DNA of 64,000 nucleotides from CAYOZN01 sp964408455 (GTDB lineage: Bacteria > Planctomycetota > Phycisphaerae > UBA1845 > UTPLA1), in NCBI GenBank assembly GCA_964408455.1, contig CAYOZN010000025.1:1-64000 (forward strand), read 5' to 3'. Below, piece after piece: positions 8,700 through 16,992 of this stretch. The notes beneath the pieces were generated by a model. It ran no database searches, had not been told where the DNA came from, and saw only the letters and a list, made by a program, of their open reading frames with translations. The position numbers were made by a program, and so were the translations under genes. Positions within the stretch are counted from its first letter, which is position 1. Each line of letters opens with the position of its first letter.

Positions 8700-9244
8700 C
8701 CGATTTACCGGTTCAGAATATTCTGCTTGAGACCGTCTCGGTGCTCGAGCGCATGTCGATTCCATATGCAATTATGGGAGGCTTTGCTGCGCGCGTGTGG
8801 GGCGTGCCGCGGCCGACATTCGATGCCGATATTGCAGTGGTCGTTGACGAAGATTCACTGCAACAGTTGTTCGACGAGTTGGAAGTCGCAGGATTTGACG
8901 TTCCGCCTGAACATAGAACCGGCTTTCTGGACATGCTTGCCGGTTTTCAGAAGGCAAGTGTCTGCCGCTTTTGGGATCAGCACGTCTGGCATACCGACCT
9001 TTTTATCGTGAAGGGTGGCCTGCTCGAATCTGCGATTCAACGGGCGCGCCGCGTGCGCATCGGCAACCGTGAAGTCCTCGTAATGTCGCCGGAAGACATT
9101 GTACTGCTCAAGCTCATAGCAAAACGGAGGAAGGACCTGGCAGACGTGGAGGAGATCTTCACTATGTGTGATCTCGATTTCGCTTATCTGCGGCAGTGGG
9201 CGCACACGCTTGGAGTAAACGAACAGTTGGAGGAGTTTCTGTAG
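8696..9244 (+). CDS. Nucleotidyltransferase, AbiEii/MNT-like
   Basis: 182 aa. The nucleotidyltransferase core is visible: I-M-G-G-F-A-A-R at residues 26-33 (the G-G/S motif region) followed by F-D-A-D-I-A, giving the D-x-D metal site, and a later H-T-D-L-F. The C-terminal M-S-P-E-D-I-V-L-L-K-L segment is typical of AbiEii/DUF1814-like proteins. It overlaps the 67-aa gene by 4 bp. Such enzymes can be toxins, antitoxins or standalone transferases; the substrate is not predictable. Base composition is a little more AT-rich than the flanking housekeeping genes. Confidence 0.8.
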   Translation: MTDLPVQNILLETVSVLERMSIPYAIMGGFAARVWGVPRPTFDADIAVVVDEDSLQQLFDELEVAGFDVPPEHRTGFLDMLAGFQKASVCRFWDQHVWHTDLFIVKGGLLESAIQRARRVRIGNREVLVMSPEDIVLLKLIAKRRKDLADVEEIFTMCDLDFAYLRQWAHTLGVNEQLEEFL

Positions 9245-9278
9245 ACAAAGTCGTCGGTGCCCACGCGCGCCCGGGCAC

Positions 9279-10427
9279 CTAAGGAAGCAGCAATTCGACA
9301 AAGTGTGCCACATCGCGCCCGTCGATCAGTCCGTCTCCACTGACGTCATGCCGGCACAGTTCGGCGGGCGCAGCTCCGACCAGTGCATCGGCGAAATCGA
9401 TCACATCGTTGATGTTGATCTGCCCATCGCCATTCGCATCGCCCGGCATGCAGGGCACGTCGGCAAGCGGCACGGCGAGATCGACGGCGCCCGTGATGCT
9501 CGTCGCCACAAGCTCCACTTCGTCAAAGTCCAGCGCATCGCCATCGCCATTCTTGTCGGTCACGCGATGAATGTTGCCGGGTGCCGGCTGTCCGGCAACG
9601 AACAGGCCGCCCACGGCATCGGTCGTGACGAGATGTACGCCGGAGACGCCCGTCGCATGCAGCAGCGCTTCGCCAACGTCGAGTGCGTCCGCATCGCCGG
9701 TCCAGTCTTCCAGGCGCATCAGTTGCGAGAGCGACGGCTGCGCAAAAAAGGCCAGGTCGTTTGATGCCGCATGGATGGCATTGCCTGACGTCAGGTTCTC
9801 GACGTAGCTGAGCTGCTCGGCAAAATCCAGGAAGTCGCCGTCGCCGTTGCGATCAAGCAGGATCAATATGGGCTGTGTCGACGAGCTTTGCGCGACCAGC
9901 AGGGCGCCATCCGGCCGCAGCGTGATATCCTGCGGTGCGACCAGCCCGGTGGCGACGATCGACAGCTCGCCCGCGTCGAGCGCATCGCCGTCGTTGTTGA
10001 GATCCTCCATGGCCAGCACCTCGTGATTGGCCTGGTCGCACACGAGCAGCCGAGACGAACCGTCGCGCGACATGCCGCGCGGCTGGCGGGCGATCGCCCC
10101 GCCGGGCAGCAGCGCATGGAGCATCACCTCGCCAAAATCGAGCGCATCGCCGTCCTCGTTCAGATCGTCCAATCGGAGAATGCGCGGCGGGTCCAACGTC
10201 GCGACGAACAGGCTGTTGCCGATGAAGGCGAGTCCGGTGTTGCCGGGGCCGATGCCGGTGGCGTACGGAAGCACCTCTAACGCATCCAGAAAGTCGCCGT
10301 CGCCGGTGGCATCGTGCAGGCGCAGCACTTCGCCGGGGATGCCGACGAATAAATCCGCACCCGCCGCCCTCTTGCCCGCGGGCAGCGCAAGTGCTGCGAC
10401 AATTATGATGAGTGCAGCCAGTCGCAT
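9279..10427 (-). CDS. Secreted beta-propeller-like protein with C-terminal dockerin-like repeats
   Basis: 382 aa. It opens with a signal peptide (LAALIIIVAALALPAG, cleavage probably near A-G-A). The body has about five repeats with an N-x-D-G-D-x-L-D-x-x-E core, like calcium-binding blades. The last ~55 residues hold two dockerin/EF-hand-like loops (D-A-N-G-D-G-Q-I-N and D-V-S-G-D-G-L-I-D). Start 10427 is favoured by GGGGAGAGG upstream and by placing the signal peptide first. Function unknown. In planctomycetes such modules occur on many secreted proteins without cellulosomes. Confidence 0.8.
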   Translation of the reverse strand: MRLAALIIIVAALALPAGKRAAGADLFVGIPGEVLRLHDATGDGDFLDALEVLPYATGIGPGNTGLAFIGNSLFVATLDPPRILRLDDLNEDGDALDFGEVMLHALLPGGAIARQPRGMSRDGSSRLLVCDQANHEVLAMEDLNNDGDALDAGELSIVATGLVAPQDITLRPDGALLVAQSSSTQPILILLDRNGDGDFLDFAEQLSYVENLTSGNAIHAASNDLAFFAQPSLSQLMRLEDWTGDADALDVGEALLHATGVSGVHLVTTDAVGGLFVAGQPAPGNIHRVTDKNGDGDALDFDEVELVATSITGAVDLAVPLADVPCMPGDANGDGQININDVIDFADALVGAAPAELCRHDVSGDGLIDGRDVAHFVELLLP

Positions 10428-10560
10428 CCTCTCCCCGTTCCTCGTCGGCGGCGAAGGGGCCGCATGTGCCGCGATTATAGCGAAATTGCGCCCCTGGCGC
10501 ACACTTACGGACTGCCTTTTTGCTCAGACTCGGCGCTCCCCAGGGTTCATTGCCGTAGTG

Positions 10561-11146
10561 TCACGAATTGAACGGATTCCCGGCAGATGAATCCGCGTTG
10601 GTCAGAATCTCGCGGACGCGTGCGTCGAAGTGCAGACCGCATTCGGGGCAGCGGGCTTCATGGAGGGTCTGCCCCCGCAGCGAATAGCCGCACTTGATGC
10701 AGATGGGAATGTTGCGGTCCAGCAGCTTCTGACGCACGGCCGTGGTCAAGCCGCTCCGATGAAGGTACCGCAGCGTGAACCAGCCGACCGCGATGACTGG
10801 CACATACGGCAGCCATTGTTCGATCCAGTAGGGAAAGGGCAGGTATCGGAGCATGTATTGACTGGCGAACAGCGTCGCGAGCATCGATCCGGCGTAGAGC
10901 AGCACGCCCAGCCAGAACCCGCCGCTCTTGAGATTACCCGTGTCAGTGGCAATTTCGGCGAGTGCCACGTTTCGCTGCTCGTCGGTTTTGGAACAGCTCC
11001 AGTTCCGGAAGGCCCGCGAGAGTGTAATTGAGCGGGTGGTGAAGGCGCGCGTTCGCGCTGCCGCGGGCCTGTCGCGGACCCGGCCTTTCTCGCGGCACAT
11101 CGGCCTCGGTCATTTCGGGCGGAGGTTGCGATTTGTCCTCGTTCAT
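10561..11146 (-). CDS. Zinc-ribbon membrane protein, apparent frameshift
   Basis: The C-terminal 130 residues read well in one frame: two hydrophobic helices, then a zinc ribbon C-I-K-C-G-Y ... C-P-E-C-G (similar to the gene at 47053). Upstream, that frame turns into Arg-rich sequence with no good start. A neighbouring frame starts at ATG 11146 (MNEDKSQPPPEMTEADV) and gives sensible sequence up to L-P-E-L-E-L-F-Q, then soon stops at 10943. The two join across a TTTT run at 10986-10989: removing one base gives L-F-Q-T-D-E-Q-R-N. So the gene probably runs from 11146 with a one-base indel, real or from assembly. If intact only from 11100, the N-terminus is spurious. Confidence 0.65.
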
Positions 11147-11201
11147 GGCACCACTTCGCCATCGCCTGGCGAGCGCCAGCGCGCCGCGCGCTCTGCGAGC
11201 G

Positions 11202-11717
11202 TCAAATCGTTTTTGGCATTTCGAATTGCAGCTCCAGCGTACCGCCTTGCGGAGTCTCGGCCCAGCGTCGCAACAAATCATTAATCAGCGATCGGATTGC
11301 GGCGAGCGTTTCTTCGCCAATGGTCTTTGGCGTGGGCAGCGGCTTTCGGCTATTGGCCAGCGCTCGGAGAAGTTGGGCATTGAAATCGACGAAAGGCTCG
11401 CCCGCGGCCAGTTCCAACTGCAGCAACCCGACAATGAACTCGGCCCAGATGGCCTCGTGCGGCAGGCGAAGGGTTTTGTCTGCGGCGGCGACATTAAAGT
11501 CCGCGATGTTCATGCCGCCGGCGACAAGCCCATAGAATGCCTGCTGAAAGCCGAGGATTGTCTCCACGGCAAAGTGTGCGATATCGTGCTCGACCCCCAC
11601 GTTCAGCTCGGCCATGGTGGCCGATCCGTCCGGCCGATTGATGGCCAGCAGCGGCCGTTTGCCCGCCCGCCGAGTGAAGCGAATGAAGACGCCGGAATGT
11701 GGAGGTGGCTTTTTCAT
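11202..11717 (-). CDS. Conserved-looking hypothetical protein
   Basis: 171 aa. N-terminal beta-rich part (G-V-F-I-R-F-T-R), then a predicted helical region (V-E-H-D-I-A-H-F-A-V-E-T-I-L-G-F) and a C-terminal amphipathic region. There is no signal peptide and no motif that I recognise. ATG 11717 is chosen over 11738 because the upstream seven residues are Cys-rich and unconvincing; neither has a good ribosome-binding site. It lies 55 bp ahead of the frameshifted zinc-ribbon gene on the same strand. Confidence 0.65.
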   Translation of the reverse strand: MKKPPPHSGVFIRFTRRAGKRPLLAINRPDGSATMAELNVGVEHDIAHFAVETILGFQQAFYGLVAGGMNIADFNVAAADKTLRLPHEAIWAEFIVGLLQLELAAGEPFVDFNAQLLRALANSRKPLPTPKTIGEETLAAIRSLINDLLRRWAETPQGGTLELQFEMPKTI

Positions 11718-11937
11718 GCTGGCAGGGCATCGGCACATCTATCCGGCTCAGTTTATGCCTGATGCGGACATGGTGCGAACGCGATGAATAATTGACGATG
11801 GCCGACAGGGCTTGGTACGCTAAACGGTGCGAGCCACGGGAAGGGTGCTTTTCTTATCGAACATCCAGCATTGTTCAGACCACCGGGTGGACACGCGCCG
11901 CCGCGCTTCCATCGCAAATTCCACAAAGGGCATTCTC

Positions 11938-13473
11938 ATGGCACGCATGCATGGCCTGCAATCGGTTGTTGTGCTCCTGTCAACACTGGTCCTGCCGAGC
12001 CGCCTGCCGGCGGATGAACCGCCGCTCACGACAGTGGTGGTCGCCACCGGACTGACCAAGCCCACGTTCTGCACCCATGCGCCGGACGACTTCGAGCGGC
12101 TCTTCATCACCGAACAGACCGGGAAGATCAAAATTCTCCGCAATGGTGCCATACTGGCTGCGCCATTTCTAGACGTCAGCACGCAGCCGGGCTTCACGTC
12201 GCTGACGCTGGAATACGGCCTTCTGAGCCTCTGCTTTCATCCCGATTACGCCGAAAACGGTTACTTCTACGTCTGTTTCGTCAGTAACCAGCCTTCGAGC
12301 GGCACCGCGGTGCTGGCCCGCTTCCAGGTATCCAGCAATCCGGATATCGCCAACGCCGCATCGGTGACGCCGATTTTGAAGATCACCTACACTCAGGCCC
12401 AGCATCGCTCGGCCTGGATGGACTTCGGACCCGATGGATATCTGTACTACAACACCGGCGACGGCGGCGAGAACGATCCCCTGAATGCCGCGTCGGACCT
12501 GAGCGTGCTCCGCGGCAAGATTCTGCGCCTGGATGTGAACGGGCCAGACGGCGTACCGGGCACGAGCGACGACGACGGCTTCCCGTCCGATGCCAACAAA
12601 CATTACGTCGTTCCGGCGGATAATCCCTTCGTCGGCACGCCCGGCGCCGCCCCGGAAATCTGGGCCTACGGTTTGCGCAATCCGTGGCGTTCGGCTTTCG
12701 ATCGCGCGACGGGCGATCTGTACATCAGCGACGTCGGCCAGTTCGCCCGCGAGGAAATCAACTTTCAACCGGCGGGGGCCGGCGGCCGGTTCTATGGATG
12801 GCGCTGCAAGGAGGGCACGCTGACCACGTCGCTGACCGGCTGCTCGGGCACTCTGCCGCCGTCGGAGCCGCCGATCTTCGAATACCCGCACAGCGGCGGG
12901 CCCGTCATCAACGGGTCGTCGGTCATCGGCGGCTATGTATATCGCGGCTGTGCCATACCCGAACTTGGCGGAACATATTTCTTCGGCGACTGGGGCGGAG
13001 CCGTGGTATCGTTCCGTTACACGCCCGAGGGCGGTGTCACGCACGTGACAAACCGCACGGCGCAGCTCGGCATCAGCGGTAGCATTCTGTCCAGCTTCGG
13101 CGAAGACGCCTTCGGTGAGCTGTATCAATGCAGTTGGACGGCGGGAATGGTGCGAAAGATCGTGCCGGCAGTGGTCCAGGGACCGGACTGCAACGGCAAC
13201 GGACGCCGCGATGCGTGCGACATCGTCGCGAGCAGCAGTGTCGACTCGAACGGCAACGCCATTCCCGACGAATGCGAATGCACCTGCCCCGGCGATCTGA
13301 CGGGGGATGACGCCGTGGATGGCGCGGACATTCAATCGTTCGCGGCGTGCGCGCTGTCGCAGGGCGGCGGCGCAAGCTGCTCGTGCGCAGACATGAACGG
13401 CGGCGGCACCGTGGATCCGGCGGACATTCCACTATTCGTCGATCGTCTGATAAGCGCGGAAACCGGCTGCTGA
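11938..13473 (+). CDS. PQQ-dependent sugar dehydrogenase-like protein with dockerin-like tail
   Basis: 511 aa. A signal peptide (VVVLLSTLVLPSRLPA) starts at ATG 11938. The body is a six-bladed glucose/sorbosone dehydrogenase-type propeller, with F-I-T-E-Q-T-G-K-I, GLLSLCFHPDY, and GLRNPWRSAFD motifs typical of the family. The tail carries D-C-N-G-N-G-R-R-D-A-C-D and two dockerin-like calcium loops, a planctomycete secreted-protein signature. It is probably an exported oxidoreductase or a propeller binding protein; cofactor use is inferred from the family only. Confidence 0.87.
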   Translation: MARMHGLQSVVVLLSTLVLPSRLPADEPPLTTVVVATGLTKPTFCTHAPDDFERLFITEQTGKIKILRNGAILAAPFLDVSTQPGFTSLTLEYGLLSLCFHPDYAENGYFYVCFVSNQPSSGTAVLARFQVSSNPDIANAASVTPILKITYTQAQHRSAWMDFGPDGYLYYNTGDGGENDPLNAASDLSVLRGKILRLDVNGPDGVPGTSDDDGFPSDANKHYVVPADNPFVGTPGAAPEIWAYGLRNPWRSAFDRATGDLYISDVGQFAREEINFQPAGAGGRFYGWRCKEGTLTTSLTGCSGTLPPSEPPIFEYPHSGGPVINGSSVIGGYVYRGCAIPELGGTYFFGDWGGAVVSFRYTPEGGVTHVTNRTAQLGISGSILSSFGEDAFGELYQCSWTAGMVRKIVPAVVQGPDCNGNGRRDACDIVASSSVDSNGNAIPDECECTCPGDLTGDDAVDGADIQSFAACALSQGGGASCSCADMNGGGTVDPADIPLFVDRLISAETGC

Positions 13474-13534
13474 CCCATCGAAACTTCGGCTATCATCTCG
13501 CGCGGCGCGCAGAACGCGCCAGGAGCAATGCCAT

Positions 13535-13777
13535 ATGACCGTCAAGATCACCTACTGCGGCATGTGAAACTACAAGCCCCAGGCCGTCGGTCTGACGGCC
13601 GAGCTCGTTGAGAAGTACGGGCAGGAGGCAGTACAAGCTGAATATGTCGTCGGAGAAAAGGGCGTCTTCGACGTCGAGATCGACGGCAAAGTCATCTACC
13701 GCAAACACGACACCGGCGAATTCCCGCGTTACGGCGAAATTCTGATGCTGATTGCCATGGCCGCGATGAGCGAATAA
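13535..13777 (+). CDS. SelW/Rdx-family selenoprotein (in-frame UGA = selenocysteine)
   Basis: The frame reads MTVKITYCGM-U-NYKPQAVGL and continues to a TAA at 13775, 80 residues in all. UGA 13565-13567 is codon 11. It forms the redox motif C8-G-M-U11, the C-x-x-U of SelW/SelT/SelH (Rdx) proteins, and is followed by the family's N-Y-K-P-x-A. The C-terminal half (F-D-V-E-I-D-G-K-V-I-Y ... T-G-E-F-P) also matches the family. AGGAGC lies 8 bases before the ATG. A SECIS-like hairpin sits just after the UGA. The fold is a thioredoxin-like redox protein. Standard ORF calling misses it because of the UGA. Confidence 0.92.
13565..13605 (+). promoter_or_regulatory. Bacterial SECIS-like hairpin within the selenoprotein gene
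   Basis: A perfect 7-bp stem, GGCCGTC (13582-13588) with GACGGCC (13594-13600), closes the loop GGTCT. The loop begins with GG and is 21 bases past the UGA, within the known bacterial SECIS spacing. The loop sequence GGUCU is the same as that recalled for the E. coli fdhF SECIS. A lower AGC/GCT helix (13575-13577 with 13603-13605) may extend it. It would bind SelB to direct Sec insertion. Confidence 0.85.
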
Positions 13778-13814
13778 TCCACCATGCGCTCGGAGGCGGA
13801 TCGGCCCCCCTCTT

Positions 13815-15635
13815 CTACGACGTGGCCGATGGCTCGGCGGTGGAGAGAGTCGAACTCGTTCCCGTCGAATGCGCGGTGGCCGATGACGGTGCTTCCTCCC
13901 AAAGGGCCAGGTCCTGAATAGACCGGCCGGTCAGCCGGGAAACGGCGATCGACGTGACCGGCAGCGTTGGATCATCGGGCCGCCAGCAAAAGATGTGATC
14001 GCGTCGATCGTTCACGCCAACGACGAAGTCATCTGACGCAAAGCCCCAGCGCAGGTTGTGCAGCGAGCGATAGGCGCCCTGGTAGGAATCGCCCAGCACC
14101 AGCAGTTCGAGCTGCGGGCGGTCGTCGCCGATCAACAGGCGCGGCACGCCGCCGCCCGCCATCCACGCGATCGAGCGGACCGGCCCGCCGGTGTGCTGCC
14201 GGACGGTCTCCAATTCGCGCGGTCCGCCGATCAGCCAGCGAACGATGGCGCCATTCTTCAAGCCGGCATAGGCATAGCCGTCTGCAACAACGAGCGACGT
14301 GATCTCGGCGCTGGCGGACAGTGCCGACTCGCTGGCCTCGCGGGATGGCGACCAGCCGACGATGAGATCGTCGATGGCCAGCCAGAGGCGTCCGGCGGCA
14401 TCGGTCTGTATGTCGCGAACGGCGTGGGCCCCCTCGGTCAGGGCGCTGAGGCACGCCTCGACCGGGCCGCTGCCATCGAGCGGCCACTGAAGCAGGCCTA
14501 CCTCGGAATGAGTGGCGAATACGCGGCCGTTCAGCAGCGTCGCGGCATTGACACCGCCCCTGAGCTCCGGTTTGTCGGGGAAGGTGAGCGTGCGCTCGAC
14601 ATCGCCCGATGCATCGAGCACGTGCACGCCCAGCCGCGCGCCGACGAGTATCCGCCGGATGCCGCGATCGTCGACGATACGCACGGAGCGTAGAGCCCCG
14701 GCGGCCTCCGGAAGGCGGAGCTTGCGGGCGGGCTCTCGCGGAGAAAGTGGATCGAACCAGAGTAGGTTGCTGCCGGCGACAACCAGGATTGCCGCCGTCC
14801 GCCGGGCGGGGGCATCCACGCCCATCAGGTGCTCGTAAAGTTTGCCGCGCTGGCCGGCATCGAAGGTCCGGATGAGCTCCGCCACTTTCACACCGCCTGC
14901 GTCGCCGGCCATGGACCGTACCTGCGTAAGCATCTCGCCCAGTTCGGCGATGTGTTGTTTACGGGCCTCAACGGCGGCCTGCTGGCGGCGGCGGTCCTCG
15001 TCGGCCCGGGCGGCGGCCAGGGCGCTGGCCCGCTGTTCCCGCTGCGATTCGAGAAAACCCGGCGACGAGAGCACCAGCCGTGGATCCGGCCCGAGACTTA
15101 ACCCGGAACGGAATCCCAGTTGCTTGAAGGCTTCTTCCAGCTCGGCATCGTAGGCCTCCCCGGCGCCGGCGGCGCACAAATCCGCCGCGGTGCGCGAGGC
15201 GACAAAAGCCGTCAAAGTATTGCGCACTGTCTCCTCGCAGAATTGACGCAGGCGATCGGTCGTCACCGTGCGCTGGCTGCCCAGAACTTCGCGGCGGAAG
15301 GCTTCCAGTTCCACACGATCCGGGACGACGCCGACGCTGACACCGAGCGTCGCCTTGAAATCGTAGCCATCCTTCGATCTGAGGCCGGGATACTCGTACT
15401 TCAATTCGAAGGGTACGCAGCGGACGAACAGCACGTCGTGCACGCCATCGGACGCAATGGGGCGGCCGCCGCTCACCACTCTGGGCAGTCCGCCCTCGGC
15501 AAAGGCGAGTGCGACGGACGAAACGGGCACCATCACTTCGCGCGTAATGAATGAGAACAGATCATGCGAAGTGGCCGTGGTGGCCACCAAGGCGGTATTG
15601 CGCGTCAGTTCTGCGATGTCGAATCGGTCTGCCAT
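13815..15635 (-). CDS. SPFH-like / beta-propeller protein of the ESCRT-like locus
   Basis: 606 aa. Residues ~20-215 resemble an SPFH (stomatin/flotillin) domain: a beta-rich part with Y-D-F-K-A-T-L-G-V-S-V-G-V and a long helical part (L-R-Q-F-C-E-E-T-V-R-N-T-L-T). A charged coiled coil follows (residues ~215-270). The remaining ~310 residues are repeats of W-x-L/D-G motifs consistent with a beta-propeller. ATG 15635 lies 23 bp after the Vps4-like gene; the longer reading overlaps that gene and is not coding. It probably localises the system to a membrane region or recruits clients. The SPFH call is by pattern only. Confidence 0.75.
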   Translation of the reverse strand: MADRFDIAELTRNTALVATTATSHDLFSFITREVMVPVSSVALAFAEGGLPRVVSGGRPIASDGVHDVLFVRCVPFELKYEYPGLRSKDGYDFKATLGVSVGVVPDRVELEAFRREVLGSQRTVTTDRLRQFCEETVRNTLTAFVASRTAADLCAAGAGEAYDAELEEAFKQLGFRSGLSLGPDPRLVLSSPGFLESQREQRASALAAARADEDRRRQQAAVEARKQHIAELGEMLTQVRSMAGDAGGVKVAELIRTFDAGQRGKLYEHLMGVDAPARRTAAILVVAGSNLLWFDPLSPREPARKLRLPEAAGALRSVRIVDDRGIRRILVGARLGVHVLDASGDVERTLTFPDKPELRGGVNAATLLNGRVFATHSEVGLLQWPLDGSGPVEACLSALTEGAHAVRDIQTDAAGRLWLAIDDLIVGWSPSREASESALSASAEITSLVVADGYAYAGLKNGAIVRWLIGGPRELETVRQHTGGPVRSIAWMAGGGVPRLLIGDDRPQLELLVLGDSYQGAYRSLHNLRWGFASDDFVVGVNDRRDHIFCWRPDDPTLPVTSIAVSRLTGRSIQDLALWEEAPSSATAHSTGTSSTLSTAEPSATS

Positions 15636-15658
15636 GAAAACGCCCGGATGAGTTGCCG

Positions 15659-16774
15659 CTAGTTCTCCTGTGCAAACTGCTCGAACTTGACGAGGTCCTT
15701 CTTTCGGACCGACGGCGGCGTGTCCTGAATCACGCACGCGAGATCTGCCCGTGTGATCGGCCGCGGATCGCCCCCACCGACGGCATCCATGAATGGAATG
15801 GTGGCCGCCCTGGCAACGATGGCTTTCACATCCGCGCCGCTGTAGCCGTCGAGGATGGCGACGAATTCGGCGAAATCGACATCCGCCGCCACCGGGCGGC
15901 CGGCGAGATAAATTTCCAGCAGCCGGTGTCGGGCCGGCGCATCGGGAAGCGGCACGTACACCTTTGCATCGAAGCGGCCGGGGCGCATCATCGCCGCGTC
16001 CAGCGACCACGGTTCGTTGGTGGCCCCGACAAAAAGCAGCGGCCGCGCGGCGTTGCGGTCGAAGCCTTCGAGCTCCTGGAGAATCTGCGGAACCACGCGG
16101 GTCATGACCGTGCTCTGAGAATCTCGCCGGGCCGGCACCAGGGCCTCGATCTCGTCTATGAAAATAATAGCCTTGTCTTCGGACTTGGCGGCTTCGAACA
16201 GCTTGCGAATATTCTGCTCGGCCTCGCCGACCCACTTGCTCATCACCTGGGCCGGGCTGATGACGAACATGGTGGCATCGATCTCCCGGGCGATGGCCTT
16301 GGCGATCATGGTCTTGCCGGTCCCGGGCGGGCCAAAGAGCAACAGCCCGCCGCCGACGGCGATGCTGTATCGTTGGGCCAGCTCGGGATGTGCGAACGGA
16401 TAAATCATCTTCAGGCGGATTTCGTGTTTGACGTCATCGAGCCCCGCGATGTCGTCAAAGCCGATGTTCGGCTTTTCGCGGACGATCCAGTCCCTGGCGT
16501 CCGTCTTGCTGTCGTCGCCCTCGCGGGCGGCGCTGCGGCGGTTGGCCCGCTTGTCCTCGGCCTTTTCGTCGCAGAGTCGGGCGAACTCGATCAACTCGGC
16601 GGCCATGGCTTTGCGGCGGGCGCGCTGCGTCGCATTCTGTGTCTCGGCGGCGATCTTGATGATGGCGTCGGCCGCCTGCATGAGAAAAGGCTTGGCAGCC
16701 GGATAGTCGCCCTTCTTGTAGGCGGCCAGCCCGCGTTCTTTGAGGCGTTCGAAGGTTTCGTAGGAGACGGACAT
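15659..16774 (-). CDS. Vps4-like AAA ATPase with N-terminal MIT-like domain
   Basis: 371 aa. Residues 5-75 are a three-helix segment with the MIT pattern (ERLKERGLAAYKKGDYPAA, then A-A-D-A-I-I, then an Arg/Lys/Ala helix). The AAA core has Walker A GPPGTGKT (148-155), S-K-W-V-G-E-A-E (179-186), Walker B IIFIDEIEAL (203-212), sensor-1 G-A-T-N-E-P-W (250-256) and arginine finger region R-P-G-R-F-D. G-Y-S-G-A-D-V-K follows. The final P-S-V-R-K-K-D-L-V-K-F-E-Q-F matches the Vps4 C-terminal helix, which distinguishes Vps4 from generic AAA proteins. It would disassemble ESCRT-III-like polymers encoded upstream. Confidence 0.88.
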   Translation of the reverse strand: MSVSYETFERLKERGLAAYKKGDYPAAKPFLMQAADAIIKIAAETQNATQRARRKAMAAELIEFARLCDEKAEDKRANRRSAAREGDDSKTDARDWIVREKPNIGFDDIAGLDDVKHEIRLKMIYPFAHPELAQRYSIAVGGGLLLFGPPGTGKTMIAKAIAREIDATMFVISPAQVMSKWVGEAEQNIRKLFEAAKSEDKAIIFIDEIEALVPARRDSQSTVMTRVVPQILQELEGFDRNAARPLLFVGATNEPWSLDAAMMRPGRFDAKVYVPLPDAPARHRLLEIYLAGRPVAADVDFAEFVAILDGYSGADVKAIVARAATIPFMDAVGGGDPRPITRADLACVIQDTPPSVRKKDLVKFEQFAQEN

Positions 16775-16776
16775 GC

Positions 16777-16875
16777 TTATTGCTGTACCTCGTGCCTCAA
16801 AAAGTGGCGCGCGGATTCAAAATCCGTTTGCGCGAGGCGCAGCCATTCCCGCGCAAGTTCAGCGATCGGTGGCAT
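16777..16875 (-). pseudogene. Truncated HEPN-like N-terminal fragment
   Basis: A 32-residue frame (MPPIAELAREWLRLAQTDFE, then S-A-R-H-F-L) has the look of the first helix of HEPN proteins, where W-L-R-x-A-x-x-D-x-x-x-A is typical. It stops at TAA two bases before the Vps4-like ATG. A full HEPN domain is ~110-130 residues, so most is missing. With the nucleotidyltransferase just upstream it looks like the residue of an MNT-HEPN pair, though a short leader peptide is also possible. Confidence 0.4.
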
Positions 16876-16992
16876 GAATCAGGGCGCCTTTCTGCTTGAT
16901 ATCGCGGTGAATGTTCTTTGGATTCCATCTGTCCCGCTCTGCGACGCTGACCTCAGCACGTGAGCCTGAATCGGTGCATGCATCTGTACTCA

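Noticed and set aside
15636..16235. N-terminal extension of the SPFH/propeller protein
   Set aside because: It is antiframe Arg/Gly-rich sequence inside the Vps4-like gene.
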